From the NCBI GenBank assembly GCA_017938315.1, contig JAGBBV010000020.1, positions 186,001 through 250,000 on the forward strand: a stretch of DNA of 64,000 nt, given 5' to 3'. Positions 9,005-17,830 of this stretch are shown here, piece after piece. Within the stretch, counting starts at the first letter, position 1, and each line of letters starts with the position of its first letter. The notes under the pieces are model-generated. The model had not been told where the DNA came from, made no database searches, and saw only the letters and a program-made list of their open reading frames with translations. Source of the stretch: Lachnospiraceae bacterium (lineage in GTDB: Bacteria > Bacillota > Clostridia > Lachnospirales > Lachnospiraceae). The position numbers and the translations under genes were made by a program.

Positions 9005-9998
9005 AATTATTTTTCCTGTTTTTCTGCTTCGAAGAGCTATTTTCTTTTGCCTCGTAAATTTCGTATGCCTTAACAATTCTTTGTACTAGCGGATGTCTTA
9101 CAACATCCTTACTTGTCATTTTACAAAAAGCAATTCCTTCAATATTACGGAGTACTTTTTGTGCAATATCCAGACCGGACTGCACGCCGGCTGCCAAATC
9201 TTTTTGGGATGCATCCCCTGTCACAATTACTTTTGAACCAAAACCAATTCTTGTCAAAAACATTTTCATTTGTGCAGGCGTTGTATTTTGTGCTTCATCT
9301 AAAATAATGTAAGCATTATCAAGTGTACGTCCGCGCATATAAGCAAGAGGAGCCACTTCTATTAGTCCTTTTTCCATATTTTTCAGGAAAGTCTCTGCTC
9401 CCATTATTTGATATAATGCATCATATAATGGCCGTAAGTACGGGTCAACCTTACTCTGTAAGTCCCCCGGCAAAAAGCCTAATTTTTCTCCGGCCTCAAT
9501 GGCAGGTCTTGTCAGTATGATTCTCTCTACTTCCTGATTTTTAAATGCCGTAATTGCCATAGCCATAGCAAGATATGTCTTGCCTGTTCCTGCCGGTCCA
9601 AGACCAAAAACAACCATATTATTTCTGATAGCATCTAAATACTGCTTTTGTCCCAATGTTTTTGGTTTGATAGGTTTTCCGGATACTGTATGACAGACGC
9701 AGTCCTTATCAATTTCCAATAACACATCCTGATTTTCTTCTATACTCATAGCGATTGCATAATCTACATTTTGTTCCTCAATCATATTTCCCCTTATTGA
9801 CAATTCCAGCAATTCATTGATAACAGCACTTGCTCTTTTTACCCCATCCTGTTTGCCGGAAATTCTGATACTTCCTTCCCTATCAACAATGGAGACTCCA
9901 AATTGTCTTTCCAATTTCTTTATATTTTTATCGAATTGGCCAAACACGTTCTGCATATGCATGGCCGGTGCATGAACCTCTTGTGAAAAATCTGCCAT
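8991..9998 (-). CDS. phoH: PhoH family ATPase
   Basis: This 335-residue cytoplasmic protein has an N-terminal KH-like segment (FGVSIVDREGSIRISG) and the PhoH P-loop NTPase domain, with Walker A GLGPAGTGKTYLAMA near residue 135 and Walker B AYIILDEAQNTTPAQMKMFLTRIG near 230, followed by VTGDASQKDL. Related PhoH proteins are linked to RNA metabolism; the precise substrate is not settled. The start codon abuts the stop codon of yqfD (TAA then ATG), and the ribosome binding site GGGAG lies in the end of yqfD. The context is the conserved yqfC-yqfD-phoH sporulation/RNA cluster of Firmicutes. Confidence 0.95.
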   Translation of the reverse strand: MADFSQEVHAPAMHMQNVFGQFDKNIKKLERQFGVSIVDREGSIRISGKQDGVKRASAVINELLELSIRGNMIEEQNVDYAIAMSIEENQDVLLEIDKDCVCHTVSGKPIKPKTLGQKQYLDAIRNNMVVFGLGPAGTGKTYLAMAMAITAFKNQEVERIILTRPAIEAGEKLGFLPGDLQSKVDPYLRPLYDALYQIMGAETFLKNMEKGLIEVAPLAYMRGRTLDNAYIILDEAQNTTPAQMKMFLTRIGFGSKVIVTGDASQKDLAAGVQSGLDIAQKVLRNIEGIAFCKMTSKDVVRHPLVQRIVKAYEIYEAKENSSSKQKNRKNNYERK

Positions 9999-11258
9999 TT
10001 ATTCTCCCTGTTCACTTGCAATTTTGCTTTGCTCTTCTTCATTGTTTTCAATAGCCATCACTTTTTGCATGGTTTCTGCCTTTTGCGTGACTACAAAATC
10101 AACTTTCAAATTCCAAATACCTTTATTTTTATTTATTGTAACATTTTTTTCTATAATTTGTACCCCTTTTTCATCTAAAGTTTGTATAAATTTCTGAACT
10201 TTTTTTTCAAATATTTCTTTCACTTCTTCTTTCGTAAAAATTTTCTTTTGAAGCATGTATTCCCTAATACATTTTTTACCATAAAATATTGGTATTTCAT
10301 AACCGTCAAGCAGCTCCAATTGTTCTATTTCTTCAAGAACATCATACTGTTCATACTGATTTCCCAATATAGGAATCATTATTTGTTTATTATTTATTAT
10401 TAGGTAGCCACGTTCTTTCTTTTTCCCGGTATAAATTTTCTGCTCATATGTTTCCTTTAATGTTTCAGAAACACTTAATGTACTTTTGATTTGAACATCT
10501 GCATCAGCCTTGCAATACTCATAACGCTTCACTGTGGTATCTTCCTGATATATGGGAATACATCCTTCTACTAATATGTCACCCGCTTTAACTTCATCCC
10601 CTATTTTCACCTTTGGTACACCACTTCTTGTTACCATATCAACTATTACACCGTCTTTATCTGCCACCAGATGATATCCTTCTGTTTCGTTTTTTGTTTC
10701 TTTTTCTATATTTTTATTTTGGATTAAATCATTTTCTTTTATATGGATAATGAGTTTATTTCCATTCATTTGTACAGACGTCCATGTTATTATCTCATAT
10801 TCATTTCGAATTGCTTTTTCTAACCGGGCAATATCAACATCTTTCTTTTTAATACCTTCATCAATTCCGTATTCGTTTAAAAAATCCACAAATACATCTT
10901 CCGTCACAAAATAATTCCCATTTATTTCTATTGTTAAAATATAATTCCCAATCCACTGCAAAAAAATAAAACTTCCCAGTAAACCTGCAATAAATATTTT
11001 TCTTTTTAACATTCTTTTCGAAAAAAAAGGTAGTCCACAACGCTTTGTTATGGCTACCTTTGTCCCTGTTTTTCTGGTAATTGTTTTTAATTCATAAAAT
11101 CCTTTTAGGGAAATACACATCGTATAATATTCTCCATGATTTTTTATATTCCAAAGAAGAATATTATGATTACTACATAAATTCATAAATCTTTCTGTAG
11201 AAAATCCCCAAACTTTAATATGCAAATATCCCTTACAATATTGAACTGTCTGTAACAT
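9999..11258 (-). CDS. yqfD: Sporulation protein YqfD
   Basis: This 419-residue protein begins with the family signature GYLHIKVWGFSTERFMNLC. It has a basic segment and one transmembrane helix near residues 90-112 (IFIAGLLGSFIFLQWIGNYIL), followed by a long extracytoplasmic region with the VTRSGVPKVKIGDEVKAGDILVEG stretch typical of YqfD. Family members are conserved in endospore formers and expressed in the mother cell, with an unknown biochemical role. The ribosome binding site AGAGGTG lies just upstream. It follows yqfC by 37 bases. Confidence 0.93.
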   Translation of the reverse strand: MLQTVQYCKGYLHIKVWGFSTERFMNLCSNHNILLWNIKNHGEYYTMCISLKGFYELKTITRKTGTKVAITKRCGLPFFSKRMLKRKIFIAGLLGSFIFLQWIGNYILTIEINGNYFVTEDVFVDFLNEYGIDEGIKKKDVDIARLEKAIRNEYEIITWTSVQMNGNKLIIHIKENDLIQNKNIEKETKNETEGYHLVADKDGVIVDMVTRSGVPKVKIGDEVKAGDILVEGCIPIYQEDTTVKRYEYCKADADVQIKSTLSVSETLKETYEQKIYTGKKKERGYLIINNKQIMIPILGNQYEQYDVLEEIEQLELLDGYEIPIFYGKKCIREYMLQKKIFTKEEVKEIFEKKVQKFIQTLDEKGVQIIEKNVTINKNKGIWNLKVDFVVTQKAETMQKVMAIENNEEEQSKIASEQGE

Positions 11259-11295
11259 GTATCACCTCTGCTGAAAAAATGTCACCGTGCCTGCA

Positions 11296-11595
11296 TCATA
11301 AATACCTTATGCAAGAAATTCTTCCGCCTATTTTCATATCTTCATTTGTATAATACACTATATTAAGCCTTTTTCCTACCAGTTCAATCTTGCAATTTTT
11401 TCCTTGCAAAACAATCAGTTCATCCGAATATTCCAAAATCCCTTTATAATTTTCCACAAACACTTCTGTATTTCCGGTCACCGTAACAATGGATGCCCCC
11501 AGCATAGAGTCTTTAGGGAGTTTCAAAGATTCTACTACAATTTCTTTTCCTCTGTTTAATTGATTTTTTGCATTATTTTTTGTTCTTTTCATCAT
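11296..11595 (-). CDS. yqfC: Sporulation protein YqfC (YabP/YqfC family)
   Basis: This is a 99-residue protein. The conserved core KLPKDSMLGASIVTVTGN, then VENYKGILEYSDELI, and a C-terminal KIGGRISCIRYL match the YabP/YqfC spore-protein family. YqfC is always paired with YqfD in spore formers, as it is here. The first ATG at 11595 is kept because it gives an N-terminus of normal length, but no Shine-Dalgarno sequence precedes it: the bases just upstream form a sigma-E-like -10 box instead. Either the message is leaderless or translation begins further in. Confidence 0.9.
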   Translation of the reverse strand: MMKRTKNNAKNQLNRGKEIVVESLKLPKDSMLGASIVTVTGNTEVFVENYKGILEYSDELIVLQGKNCKIELVGKRLNIVYYTNEDMKIGGRISCIRYL

Positions 11596-11600
11596 AGTTT

Positions 11601-11629
11601 ACTATATGATAAAAAAAGAGAAGCTATGC
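11601..11629 (-). promoter_or_regulatory. Candidate sigma-E promoter of yqfC
   Basis: Read on the minus strand, GCATAGC (11623-11629), a 14-base spacer, then CATATAGT (11601-11608) resembles the mother-cell sigma-E consensus (kmATAtt, 14-15 bases, CATAcAnT). yqfC-yqfD is sigma-E-controlled in Bacillus subtilis. The -10 ends only 5 bases before the ATG, so the expected transcription start falls on the start codon. Confidence 0.45.
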
Positions 11630-11631
11630 CT

Positions 11632-12936
11632 TTATTTTAGCATTCCTAAAATCACATTTTTCTTTTCAGCCGTCAAATCCCCTATCACATAAGCCTCTTG
11701 AAGCCGTTTCTTACAAACATCTTTCTTTTCTTCATCATTATAATGAATATAAGCAAGTACATCGCCCGGCTTTACATAATCGCCAACCTTTTTTTCAAGA
11801 ATTATTCCAACTGAAAGATCTATCACGCTTTCTTTTGTTTCTCTGCCTCCACCTAAAATAAGGGAACAGATTCCTACTTCATCGCAGACAATTTTCTGTA
11901 TATAGCCTTCTGCCTCTGCTTTTACTTCTGCAATCATATTTGCTTTTGGCAACAGTTCCGGATGATAAACCATTTCTTTGTCCCCGCCCTGGGCTTTTAT
12001 AAATTCTGCAAGTTTATCAAGCGCCTTGCCATTTTTTATTACCTGTTCTATCAGACTTTCTGCCTCTTTTTCGTCTTTTGCCACTCCGCCTAAAACGAGC
12101 ATACAGCTTCCAAGTGCCTTGCAAAGTTTTGTAAAATCTTCCGGTCCTTCTCCTTTCAATGTTGCAATTGCTTCTTTTACTTCTAAGGCATTTCCCACTG
12201 CATTGCCAAGGGGCTGATCCATATCAGATACAACTGCCATCATATTTCTTCCGGCATTTTTACCGATTCTAAGCATTTCTTCTGCCAGTGCAAAGGCGTC
12301 CGCTTCCTGTTTCATAAAAGCACCGCTTCCCGCTTTTACATCCAGCACAATAGCATCTGCACCTGCTGCAAGTTTTTTACTCATAATAGATGATGCTATC
12401 AAAGACATATTATCAACCGTTGCTGTCACATCCCTTAGTGCATACAACTTCTTATCTGCAGGTGCTAAGTCTTTTGTCTGTCCCATAATGGAAATACCAA
12501 TTTCATTCACATTTTTAATAAATTGATCCGTTGATATCTCTGTGGAAAATCCCGCAAAACTTTCCAGTTTATCAATTGTTCCCCCGGTATGACCCAGACC
12601 ACGTCCACTCATTTTAGCAATTTTCACACCACACGCTGCAACCATCGGTGTAAGCGTTAAAGATGTCTTATCCCCCACACCACCTGTGCTGTGTTTATCT
12701 ACTTTTATTCCTTCTATTGCAGACAAGTCCAGCATGTCGCCGCTTTGTGCCATTGCCATTGTCAAATGAAGCGTTTCTTCTTCATCCATTCCCACAAAAT
12801 AGATAGCCATCATCATAGCTGACATCTGATAATCCGGCACTTTACCTTGTGTATATCCGTTTATCATAAAATATATTTCATCTTTTGTAAGTTTTCCGCC
12901 ATTTCGCTTTTTCATAATCAAGTCATACATTCTCAT
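11632..12936 (-). CDS. pdp: Pyrimidine-nucleoside phosphorylase
   Basis: This 434-residue enzyme phosphorolyses uridine, thymidine and deoxyuridine to base and (deoxy)ribose 1-phosphate. The start MRMYDLIMKKRNGGKL at 12936 matches family N-termini; the frame stays open upstream but an GGAGG ribosome binding site about 12 bases before this ATG supports it. Signatures are the glycosyltransferase-type motif KVDKHSTGGVGDKTSL, SGRGLGHTGGTIDKLE and LDVKAGSGAFMK. The length and the C-terminal biotin-like domain (VGDYVKPGDVLAYIHYND) are usual for Pdp. It follows rlmH and precedes yqfC by 36 bases. Confidence 0.95.
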   Translation of the reverse strand: MRMYDLIMKKRNGGKLTKDEIYFMINGYTQGKVPDYQMSAMMMAIYFVGMDEEETLHLTMAMAQSGDMLDLSAIEGIKVDKHSTGGVGDKTSLTLTPMVAACGVKIAKMSGRGLGHTGGTIDKLESFAGFSTEISTDQFIKNVNEIGISIMGQTKDLAPADKKLYALRDVTATVDNMSLIASSIMSKKLAAGADAIVLDVKAGSGAFMKQEADAFALAEEMLRIGKNAGRNMMAVVSDMDQPLGNAVGNALEVKEAIATLKGEGPEDFTKLCKALGSCMLVLGGVAKDEKEAESLIEQVIKNGKALDKLAEFIKAQGGDKEMVYHPELLPKANMIAEVKAEAEGYIQKIVCDEVGICSLILGGGRETKESVIDLSVGIILEKKVGDYVKPGDVLAYIHYNDEEKKDVCKKRLQEAYVIGDLTAEKKNVILGMLK

Positions 12937-12993
12937 AATCTCATCTATCCTCCGATACAAATTCAGCCATGCAAGCCAATGCATGACTGATTA

Positions 12994-13473
12994 TTATTTA
13001 TGATATGGCTCTCCCATATTAATACGATAGCTTCTGTATATTTGCTCCAATAAGATAACCCGCATAAGTTGATGTGGGAAAGTCATATTAGAAAAACTGA
13101 TTGCTTTATGTGCTGCTTTTGAAACACTTTGATGTAATCCCAAAGATCCGCCAATAACAAATTGGATATGGCTTTTCCCTTGAACAGCAAGTTTCTCTAT
13201 TTCTTTTGCCATTGCCACAGAATCCGGATTATCTCCTTTAATTTCAAGCGTATATATATATGCATCCTCTTTTAAATACTTTAATATACGTCCGGCTTCC
13301 TTTTCTTTAATCTGTTCTTCTAAAACAGCACTTGCATTGTCAGGTGTTTTTTCATCCGGCACTTCAATAATTTCTAATTTACAATACTTCGACAGTCTTT
13401 TTTCATACTCACTAATTGCATCCCTGAAGTACTTTTCTTTTATCTTTCCTACACAGATAATTGAAATTCTCAT
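12994..13473 (-). CDS. rlmH: 23S rRNA (pseudouridine-1915-N3)-methyltransferase RlmH
   Basis: This 159-residue SPOUT-class methyltransferase modifies pseudouridine 1915 in helix 69 of 23S rRNA. It starts MRISIICVGKIKEKY and contains the SAM-binding knot motif FVIGGSLGLHQSV, followed by SNMTFPHQLMRVILLEQIYRSYRINMGEPYHK, the conserved C-terminus. Its ATG overlaps the TGA of the upstream zinc-ribbon gene (ATGA), indicating translational coupling. Confidence 0.97.
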   Translation of the reverse strand: MRISIICVGKIKEKYFRDAISEYEKRLSKYCKLEIIEVPDEKTPDNASAVLEEQIKEKEAGRILKYLKEDAYIYTLEIKGDNPDSVAMAKEIEKLAVQGKSHIQFVIGGSLGLHQSVSKAAHKAISFSNMTFPHQLMRVILLEQIYRSYRINMGEPYHK

Positions 13474-14204
13474 TCCTGTCCATCCTCAAAGATCGTCGGA
13501 TATATCTCATCCATTAACCGGTCAAGATATGCTTCATCCAAATTAATAAACTGGTTTCCAACCAGTTCTTTCATTTTTTCGAATCGTTGGAAATACTTCA
13601 TTTCATCTGCATCACCGGACTCAAAAACAAGCGATTCATCAATTACTTCACGGCTCATATTATCTGTACACCATTTCATAATCTGCTGGGTAAGATTGTT
13701 TTCTTTTTTCGCTTTCTTTGCAAGAATTTTTGAACTCCTGAGAGACACTGCCCCCATAACAATAAATAATAAAAATAATGCTCCCATAATTCCGGAAACC
13801 ATATATTTATTTACCACTAACCTGTGAATCGGCAATAAATCAAAGAAAAATAAAACAATTAGGATAAAACCTATCACGCCAACCGCAAGAAGTGCAATTC
13901 CGGAAGATTTATTCTCTTGGGCACGTTCCTCATGATTGATATATCTTCCCTGATAATTCGGTTCATCGTCATCCTCATCAGTCTCGATATTTGTATTATC
14001 CTCCGCCACCGTTTCATATGGTAACATATTTTCCTTTTCTTGCGCTTCTTTTAACAGCAACATTTGAGCTCTTTTGGCAACTTCTCTGTCCCAATCGCTA
14101 ACTGCTTTCTCTCCCTTAATTTCTTCAACCAAATCACAGCCACAGTCTGCACATTTGGTAACACCTTCCACATATTCGCATTTACATTCCGGGCACCATG
14201 CCAT
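13470..14204 (-). CDS. Zinc-ribbon membrane protein, function unknown
   Basis: This is a 244-residue protein. Residues 4-23 carry a CPEC...CADC pair, a small zinc ribbon at the extreme N-terminus. An acidic low-complexity segment (ETDEDDDE) near residue 75 is followed by two hydrophobic segments (IALLAVGVIGFILIVLFFF, then GIMGALFLLFIVMGAVSL), so both termini are probably cytoplasmic. The rest is helical and charged. A GGAGG site precedes the ATG. It is coupled to rlmH by a 4-base overlap. I do not recognise a functional family; zinc-ribbon/two-TM proteins of this sort are frequent in Lachnospiraceae. Confidence 0.75.
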   Translation of the reverse strand: MAWCPECKCEYVEGVTKCADCGCDLVEEIKGEKAVSDWDREVAKRAQMLLLKEAQEKENMLPYETVAEDNTNIETDEDDDEPNYQGRYINHEERAQENKSSGIALLAVGVIGFILIVLFFFDLLPIHRLVVNKYMVSGIMGALFLLFIVMGAVSLRSSKILAKKAKKENNLTQQIMKWCTDNMSREVIDESLVFESGDADEMKYFQRFEKMKELVGNQFINLDEAYLDRLMDEIYPTIFEDGQE

Positions 14205-14292
14205 CCCCCATATCCTCCGTCATTTCACATTCTTCTCATTTGCAGATTTTATCCGCTGTTATTATTTTACTACCCTTTTCAAATATATTCCA

Positions 14293-15348
14293 CTAGTTTT
14301 TGTTTTTTGATATTAAACACGGCACTCCTATATTTATATTTTTACTTGGATGTAGCCATATATAGTTTCCGTCATCTTTTATATCCTGTTGTACCGGCAT
14401 TCTCCCCTCTTTATCCTTGCTGTCAGCACAATAGATCCATGAACCTTCAGATGCCTTTGCCGTCCATTCTTTTACATTTCCGTCACAGTATAAATTAGTC
14501 AGATAAAAATCTCCGTTAATCATACCATTCAAATATGTGCCTACCAGGTTCGTATTATATCCACCATTTCCTCTCATTACAGTTTCATTTAAATCATAGT
14601 GTTCAGAGCCTTCTCCGTTTGGAAGATCATCTCTCCACATGCCTGCATACTGATGAAAAATATATAAATCTGTAGTACTTACCTTATCATATATATGATA
14701 ATGCATCCAGGTGCCCTTGCCACATCTTACACCATTTTGCCATTCGCCATAATAATACTGATTATCTGCATAGACAGCAATGCCTTTTCCTTGGGGCATA
14801 TTCTTTGCATTCGTTTCCCCATAATAATAAAATTCATCACTTCCCTTAAGACTGTAACTCATGGCTCTGTAATGCTTTAAATGTGCCAGTTCATTTAAAG
14901 CTTCCACATTATTTTCTTCCCAATAGGACATCATTTCCGACAAGTGTGCATCTGCATCAAATGATACAGATGAAAAATCAATTTCCTCCTCTTCTGAAGG
15001 TGAAAGTGTTGGTGCTATTGTTGATGTCGGGGCAGGGCTTGCTGTTTCCTGCATCTTATTAATATCCTCTGAAATAATAGGCTTGGGAGTTTCAATTACC
15101 GAAGCTGATATTTCTTTGTCAGCTTTATTGCTGTCGGCATACTCCTTAATACTTTCCTGCAATTTTTCATTTTCCGAAACAGCATTTTTGCTTGTAACAG
15201 CACTGTAAACCAATGTTACCATTAATATCAGTATAATTAAGATAAAAGGAATTACCTTTATCAATATTTTCGCTTTATTTAGTTCTTCTTCTGAAAGTTG
15301 TTCTTCGAACAACTCATTTTCTTTATCAAAATGAAAGTCTTTTTTCAT
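14293..15348 (-). CDS. MORN-repeat protein with one membrane anchor
   Basis: This is a 351-residue protein starting at the ATG at 15348, which has a perfect AGGAGG seven bases upstream. An acidic cytoplasmic N-terminus of about 33 residues is followed by a single transmembrane helix (VIPFILIILILMVTLVYSA). A Ser/Pro/Thr-rich linker (SPAPTSTIAPTLSP) follows, then MORN-type repeats: YYYGETNAKNMPQGKGIAVY, QYYYGEWQNGVRCGKGTW and a related GMWRDDLPNGEGSEHY. The repeats are predicted to be extracellular. MORN repeats typically mediate lipid or protein contacts; no enzymatic domain is visible. It may be the first gene of the run that leads to proA. Confidence 0.75.
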   Translation of the reverse strand: MKKDFHFDKENELFEEQLSEEELNKAKILIKVIPFILIILILMVTLVYSAVTSKNAVSENEKLQESIKEYADSNKADKEISASVIETPKPIISEDINKMQETASPAPTSTIAPTLSPSEEEEIDFSSVSFDADAHLSEMMSYWEENNVEALNELAHLKHYRAMSYSLKGSDEFYYYGETNAKNMPQGKGIAVYADNQYYYGEWQNGVRCGKGTWMHYHIYDKVSTTDLYIFHQYAGMWRDDLPNGEGSEHYDLNETVMRGNGGYNTNLVGTYLNGMINGDFYLTNLYCDGNVKEWTAKASEGSWIYCADSKDKEGRMPVQQDIKDDGNYIWLHPSKNINIGVPCLISKNKN

Positions 15349-15460
15349 ATTCTGCCTCCTGATATTTAAAGTAATCACACTTTATAATACCATTTCATTT
15401 TAAAACATTTTTTTTAATTCTGTGAATATAAATTATTAATTTTTTCTTATTTTATTTCAG

Positions 15461-15492
15461 AAAAAACCATGCCGGAACCTAAAAGTTCCGGC
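15461..15492 (-). terminator. Intrinsic terminator after nfnB
   Basis: The perfect 8-bp GC-rich stem GCCGGAAC / GTTCCGGC (15471-15478 with 15485-15492) is followed on the minus strand by GGTTTTTT. It ends the ftsK-fhs-folD-nfn transcription unit. Confidence 0.9.
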
Positions 15493-15515
15493 ACGTTACT
15501 AATCATTCACTCATT

Positions 15516-16901
15516 TTATTTATTTTTCAAATATTCGTCAATACCTCTTGCTCCGGCTCTTCCGGCTCCCATTGCAAGAATAACTGTGGCTGCACCTGTC
15601 ACTGCATCACCACCGGCATAAACACCTTCTTTTGTCGTTTTACCGAATTTTTCATCAGCTACAATACATTTCCACTTATTTACTTCCAAACCTTCTGTTG
15701 TAGAAGAAATAAGGGGATTCGGTGATGTACCGAGGGACATAATTACGGTATCAACTTCAATCACAAATTCTGAACCGGGAACTTCCACAGGTCTTCTTCT
15801 TCCGGATGCATCCGGCTCACCGAGTTCCATTTTAATACATTTAATTCCGTTAACCCAGCCCTGATCATCTGTGAGAATTTCTACAGGATTGGTCAGAAGG
15901 TCAAAAATAATACCTTCTTCTTTAGCATGATGAACTTCTTCCACTCTGGCAGGAAGTTCTTCTTCACTTCTTCTATAAACAATATGAACCTCTGCTCCCA
16001 GACGGAGTGCTGTTCTTGCTGCATCCATTGCTACGTTACCGCCGCCTACAACAGCAACCTTTTTTCCTCTCATAATGGGAGTTGTGGAATTTTCATCAAA
16101 AGCTTTCATCAAATTGCTTCTGGTCAAATATTCGTTTGCAGAGAATACTCCGTTTGCCTGCTCGCCGGGGATTCCCATAAACTTAGGAAGTCCAGCTCCG
16201 GAGCCAATAAATACGGCATCGAAACCTTCCTCATCCATTAGTTCATCGATGGTAACAGACTTTCCTACAATCACATTAGTTTCAATCTTAACTCCAAGAG
16301 ATTTTACATTTTCAATTTCTTTTGCAACAACTTTAGTCTTAGGAAGACGGAACTCAGGAATACCATAGACAAGTACACCTCCTGCTTCATGAAGTGCTTC
16401 AAAAATTGTCACATCATAACCAAGCTTTGCAAGGTCTCCTGCACAGGTAAGACCTGCAGGACCGGAACCGATAACCGCAACCTTCTTACCATTCTTTTCC
16501 TCTGCACCTTGTGGTTTTATATTATTTTCGCTTGCCCAATCAGCTACGAATCTTTCCAATTTACCAATGGAAATCGCTTCGCCCTTAATGCCTCTTATAC
16601 ACTTTCCTTCACACTGGCTTTCCTGGGGACATACACGTCCACATACAGCAGGAAGTGCAGATGATTCACTGATAATCTGATATGCACTTTCCATATCGCC
16701 TTCTTTTACTTTTTCAATAAATCCGGGAATATTAATGGAAACAGGACATCCCTTTACGCACTGTGCGTTCTTACAGTTAATACATCTTGCCGCCTCTTCC
16801 ATTGCCTCTTCTTTATTATATCCAAGACAAACCTCTTCAAAGTTTGTTGCTCTTTCCTTTGCATCCTGCTCTCTAACAGGCACTTTCTTTAAAACGTCCA
16901 T
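15516..16901 (-). CDS. nfnB: NADP-dependent ferredoxin:NAD oxidoreductase subunit NfnB (GltA-type flavoprotein)
   Basis: This 461-residue protein is of the glutamate synthase small-subunit type. N-terminal cysteine sets CINCKNAQCVKGCP and CGRVCPQESQCEGKC hold two [4Fe-4S] clusters; two nucleotide-binding motifs follow, VAVIGSGPAGLTCAGDLAKLG (FAD) and VAVVGGGNVAMDAARTALRLG (NADPH). Because the gene overlaps an nfnA-type gene by one base (TAATG) and no large glutamate synthase subunit is nearby, I assign it to the electron-bifurcating Nfn complex, which couples NADPH oxidation to NAD and ferredoxin reduction. Annotation as gltA (glutamate synthase beta chain) is the common alternative name. Confidence 0.88.
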   Translation of the reverse strand: MDVLKKVPVREQDAKERATNFEEVCLGYNKEEAMEEAARCINCKNAQCVKGCPVSINIPGFIEKVKEGDMESAYQIISESSALPAVCGRVCPQESQCEGKCIRGIKGEAISIGKLERFVADWASENNIKPQGAEEKNGKKVAVIGSGPAGLTCAGDLAKLGYDVTIFEALHEAGGVLVYGIPEFRLPKTKVVAKEIENVKSLGVKIETNVIVGKSVTIDELMDEEGFDAVFIGSGAGLPKFMGIPGEQANGVFSANEYLTRSNLMKAFDENSTTPIMRGKKVAVVGGGNVAMDAARTALRLGAEVHIVYRRSEEELPARVEEVHHAKEEGIIFDLLTNPVEILTDDQGWVNGIKCIKMELGEPDASGRRRPVEVPGSEFVIEVDTVIMSLGTSPNPLISSTTEGLEVNKWKCIVADEKFGKTTKEGVYAGGDAVTGAATVILAMGAGRAGARGIDEYLKNK

Positions 16902-17800
16902 TACTCTTCACCTCCGCAGTGTCCGCATCCGCCATGATGGGTATCTCCTTCTTTTGCCTTCAGATACGCTCTGCCTTCTGCTGTTTTATAAATCTGCTGA
17001 CGCTGCATTGCCTCGTCAAAATTAACCAGGTGTCCGTCAAACTCAGGACCGTCAACACAAGCAAACTTTACTTCGCCGCCAACAGTTACACGGCAAGCAC
17101 CACACATACCTGTACCGTCAACCATAATAGGGTTTAAGCTGACAATTGTTGGTATATTAAGTTCTTTTGTAAGTTTACAAACAAACTTCATCATAATCAT
17201 AGGACCGATTGCCACACAAACATCATAAGTCTTTCCATCATTGACAAGATCTGTGATGGTCTGTGTAACCATACCGCTACGTCCATATGAACCATCATCG
17301 GTTGTCACATAAAGGTTACCTGCAACAGCTTCCATTTCTTTTTCAAGAATTAAAAGGTCTTTTGTCTTTGCACCAACAATAACGTCTGCATTAATCCCCT
17401 GTTCATGAAGCCATTTTACCTGAGGGTAAACCGGTGCTGTACCAACACCACCTGCTACAAATAAAATATTTTTTTTCTTAAGCTCTGCTAAATCTTCTTT
17501 TACAAATTCTGAAGGACATCCTAAAGGTCCTACAAAATCATGAAAAGCATCTCCAGCTTTTAAATGTGACATAAACTCTGTTCCTGAACCAACAATTTGG
17601 AATACAATGGTTACTGTTCCTTTTTTCCTGTCGTAATCACAGATTGTAAGTGGAATTCTTTCCGAATTCTCATCTGTCCGCACAATAATAAATTGTCCGG
17701 GATAGCAGGCTTTCGCCACTCTTTTTGCTTCCACTACCATAAGATAGATGTTGGAAGTCAACTCTTTCGCTTCTAAAATCTTGTACATCTTCCATTTCAC
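16901..17800 (-). CDS. nfnA: NfnA: FAD/[2Fe-2S] subunit of the bifurcating ferredoxin-NADP oxidoreductase
   Basis: This 299-residue protein is a dihydroorotate dehydrogenase electron-transfer-subunit type flavoprotein. The N-terminal beta-barrel binds FAD (PGQFIIVRTDENSERIPLTICD), the middle is an NAD-binding domain (FVAGGVGTAPVYPQVKWL), and MVDGTGMCGACRVTVGGEVKFACVDGPEFDGH carries the cysteines for a [2Fe-2S] cluster. The tail ends HHGGCGHCGGEE, a His/Cys-rich extension. Its pairing with nfnB is the standard NfnAB arrangement. The position after folD, an NADPH-forming enzyme, fits a role in balancing NADPH, NADH and ferredoxin pools. Confidence 0.88.
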   Translation of the reverse strand: MKWKMYKILEAKELTSNIYLMVVEAKRVAKACYPGQFIIVRTDENSERIPLTICDYDRKKGTVTIVFQIVGSGTEFMSHLKAGDAFHDFVGPLGCPSEFVKEDLAELKKKNILFVAGGVGTAPVYPQVKWLHEQGINADVIVGAKTKDLLILEKEMEAVAGNLYVTTDDGSYGRSGMVTQTITDLVNDGKTYDVCVAIGPMIMMKFVCKLTKELNIPTIVSLNPIMVDGTGMCGACRVTVGGEVKFACVDGPEFDGHLVNFDEAMQRQQIYKTAEGRAYLKAKEGDTHHGGCGHCGGEE

Positions 17801-17830
17801 TCCTGTTTTTATTTTATATTTAGAAAGATC

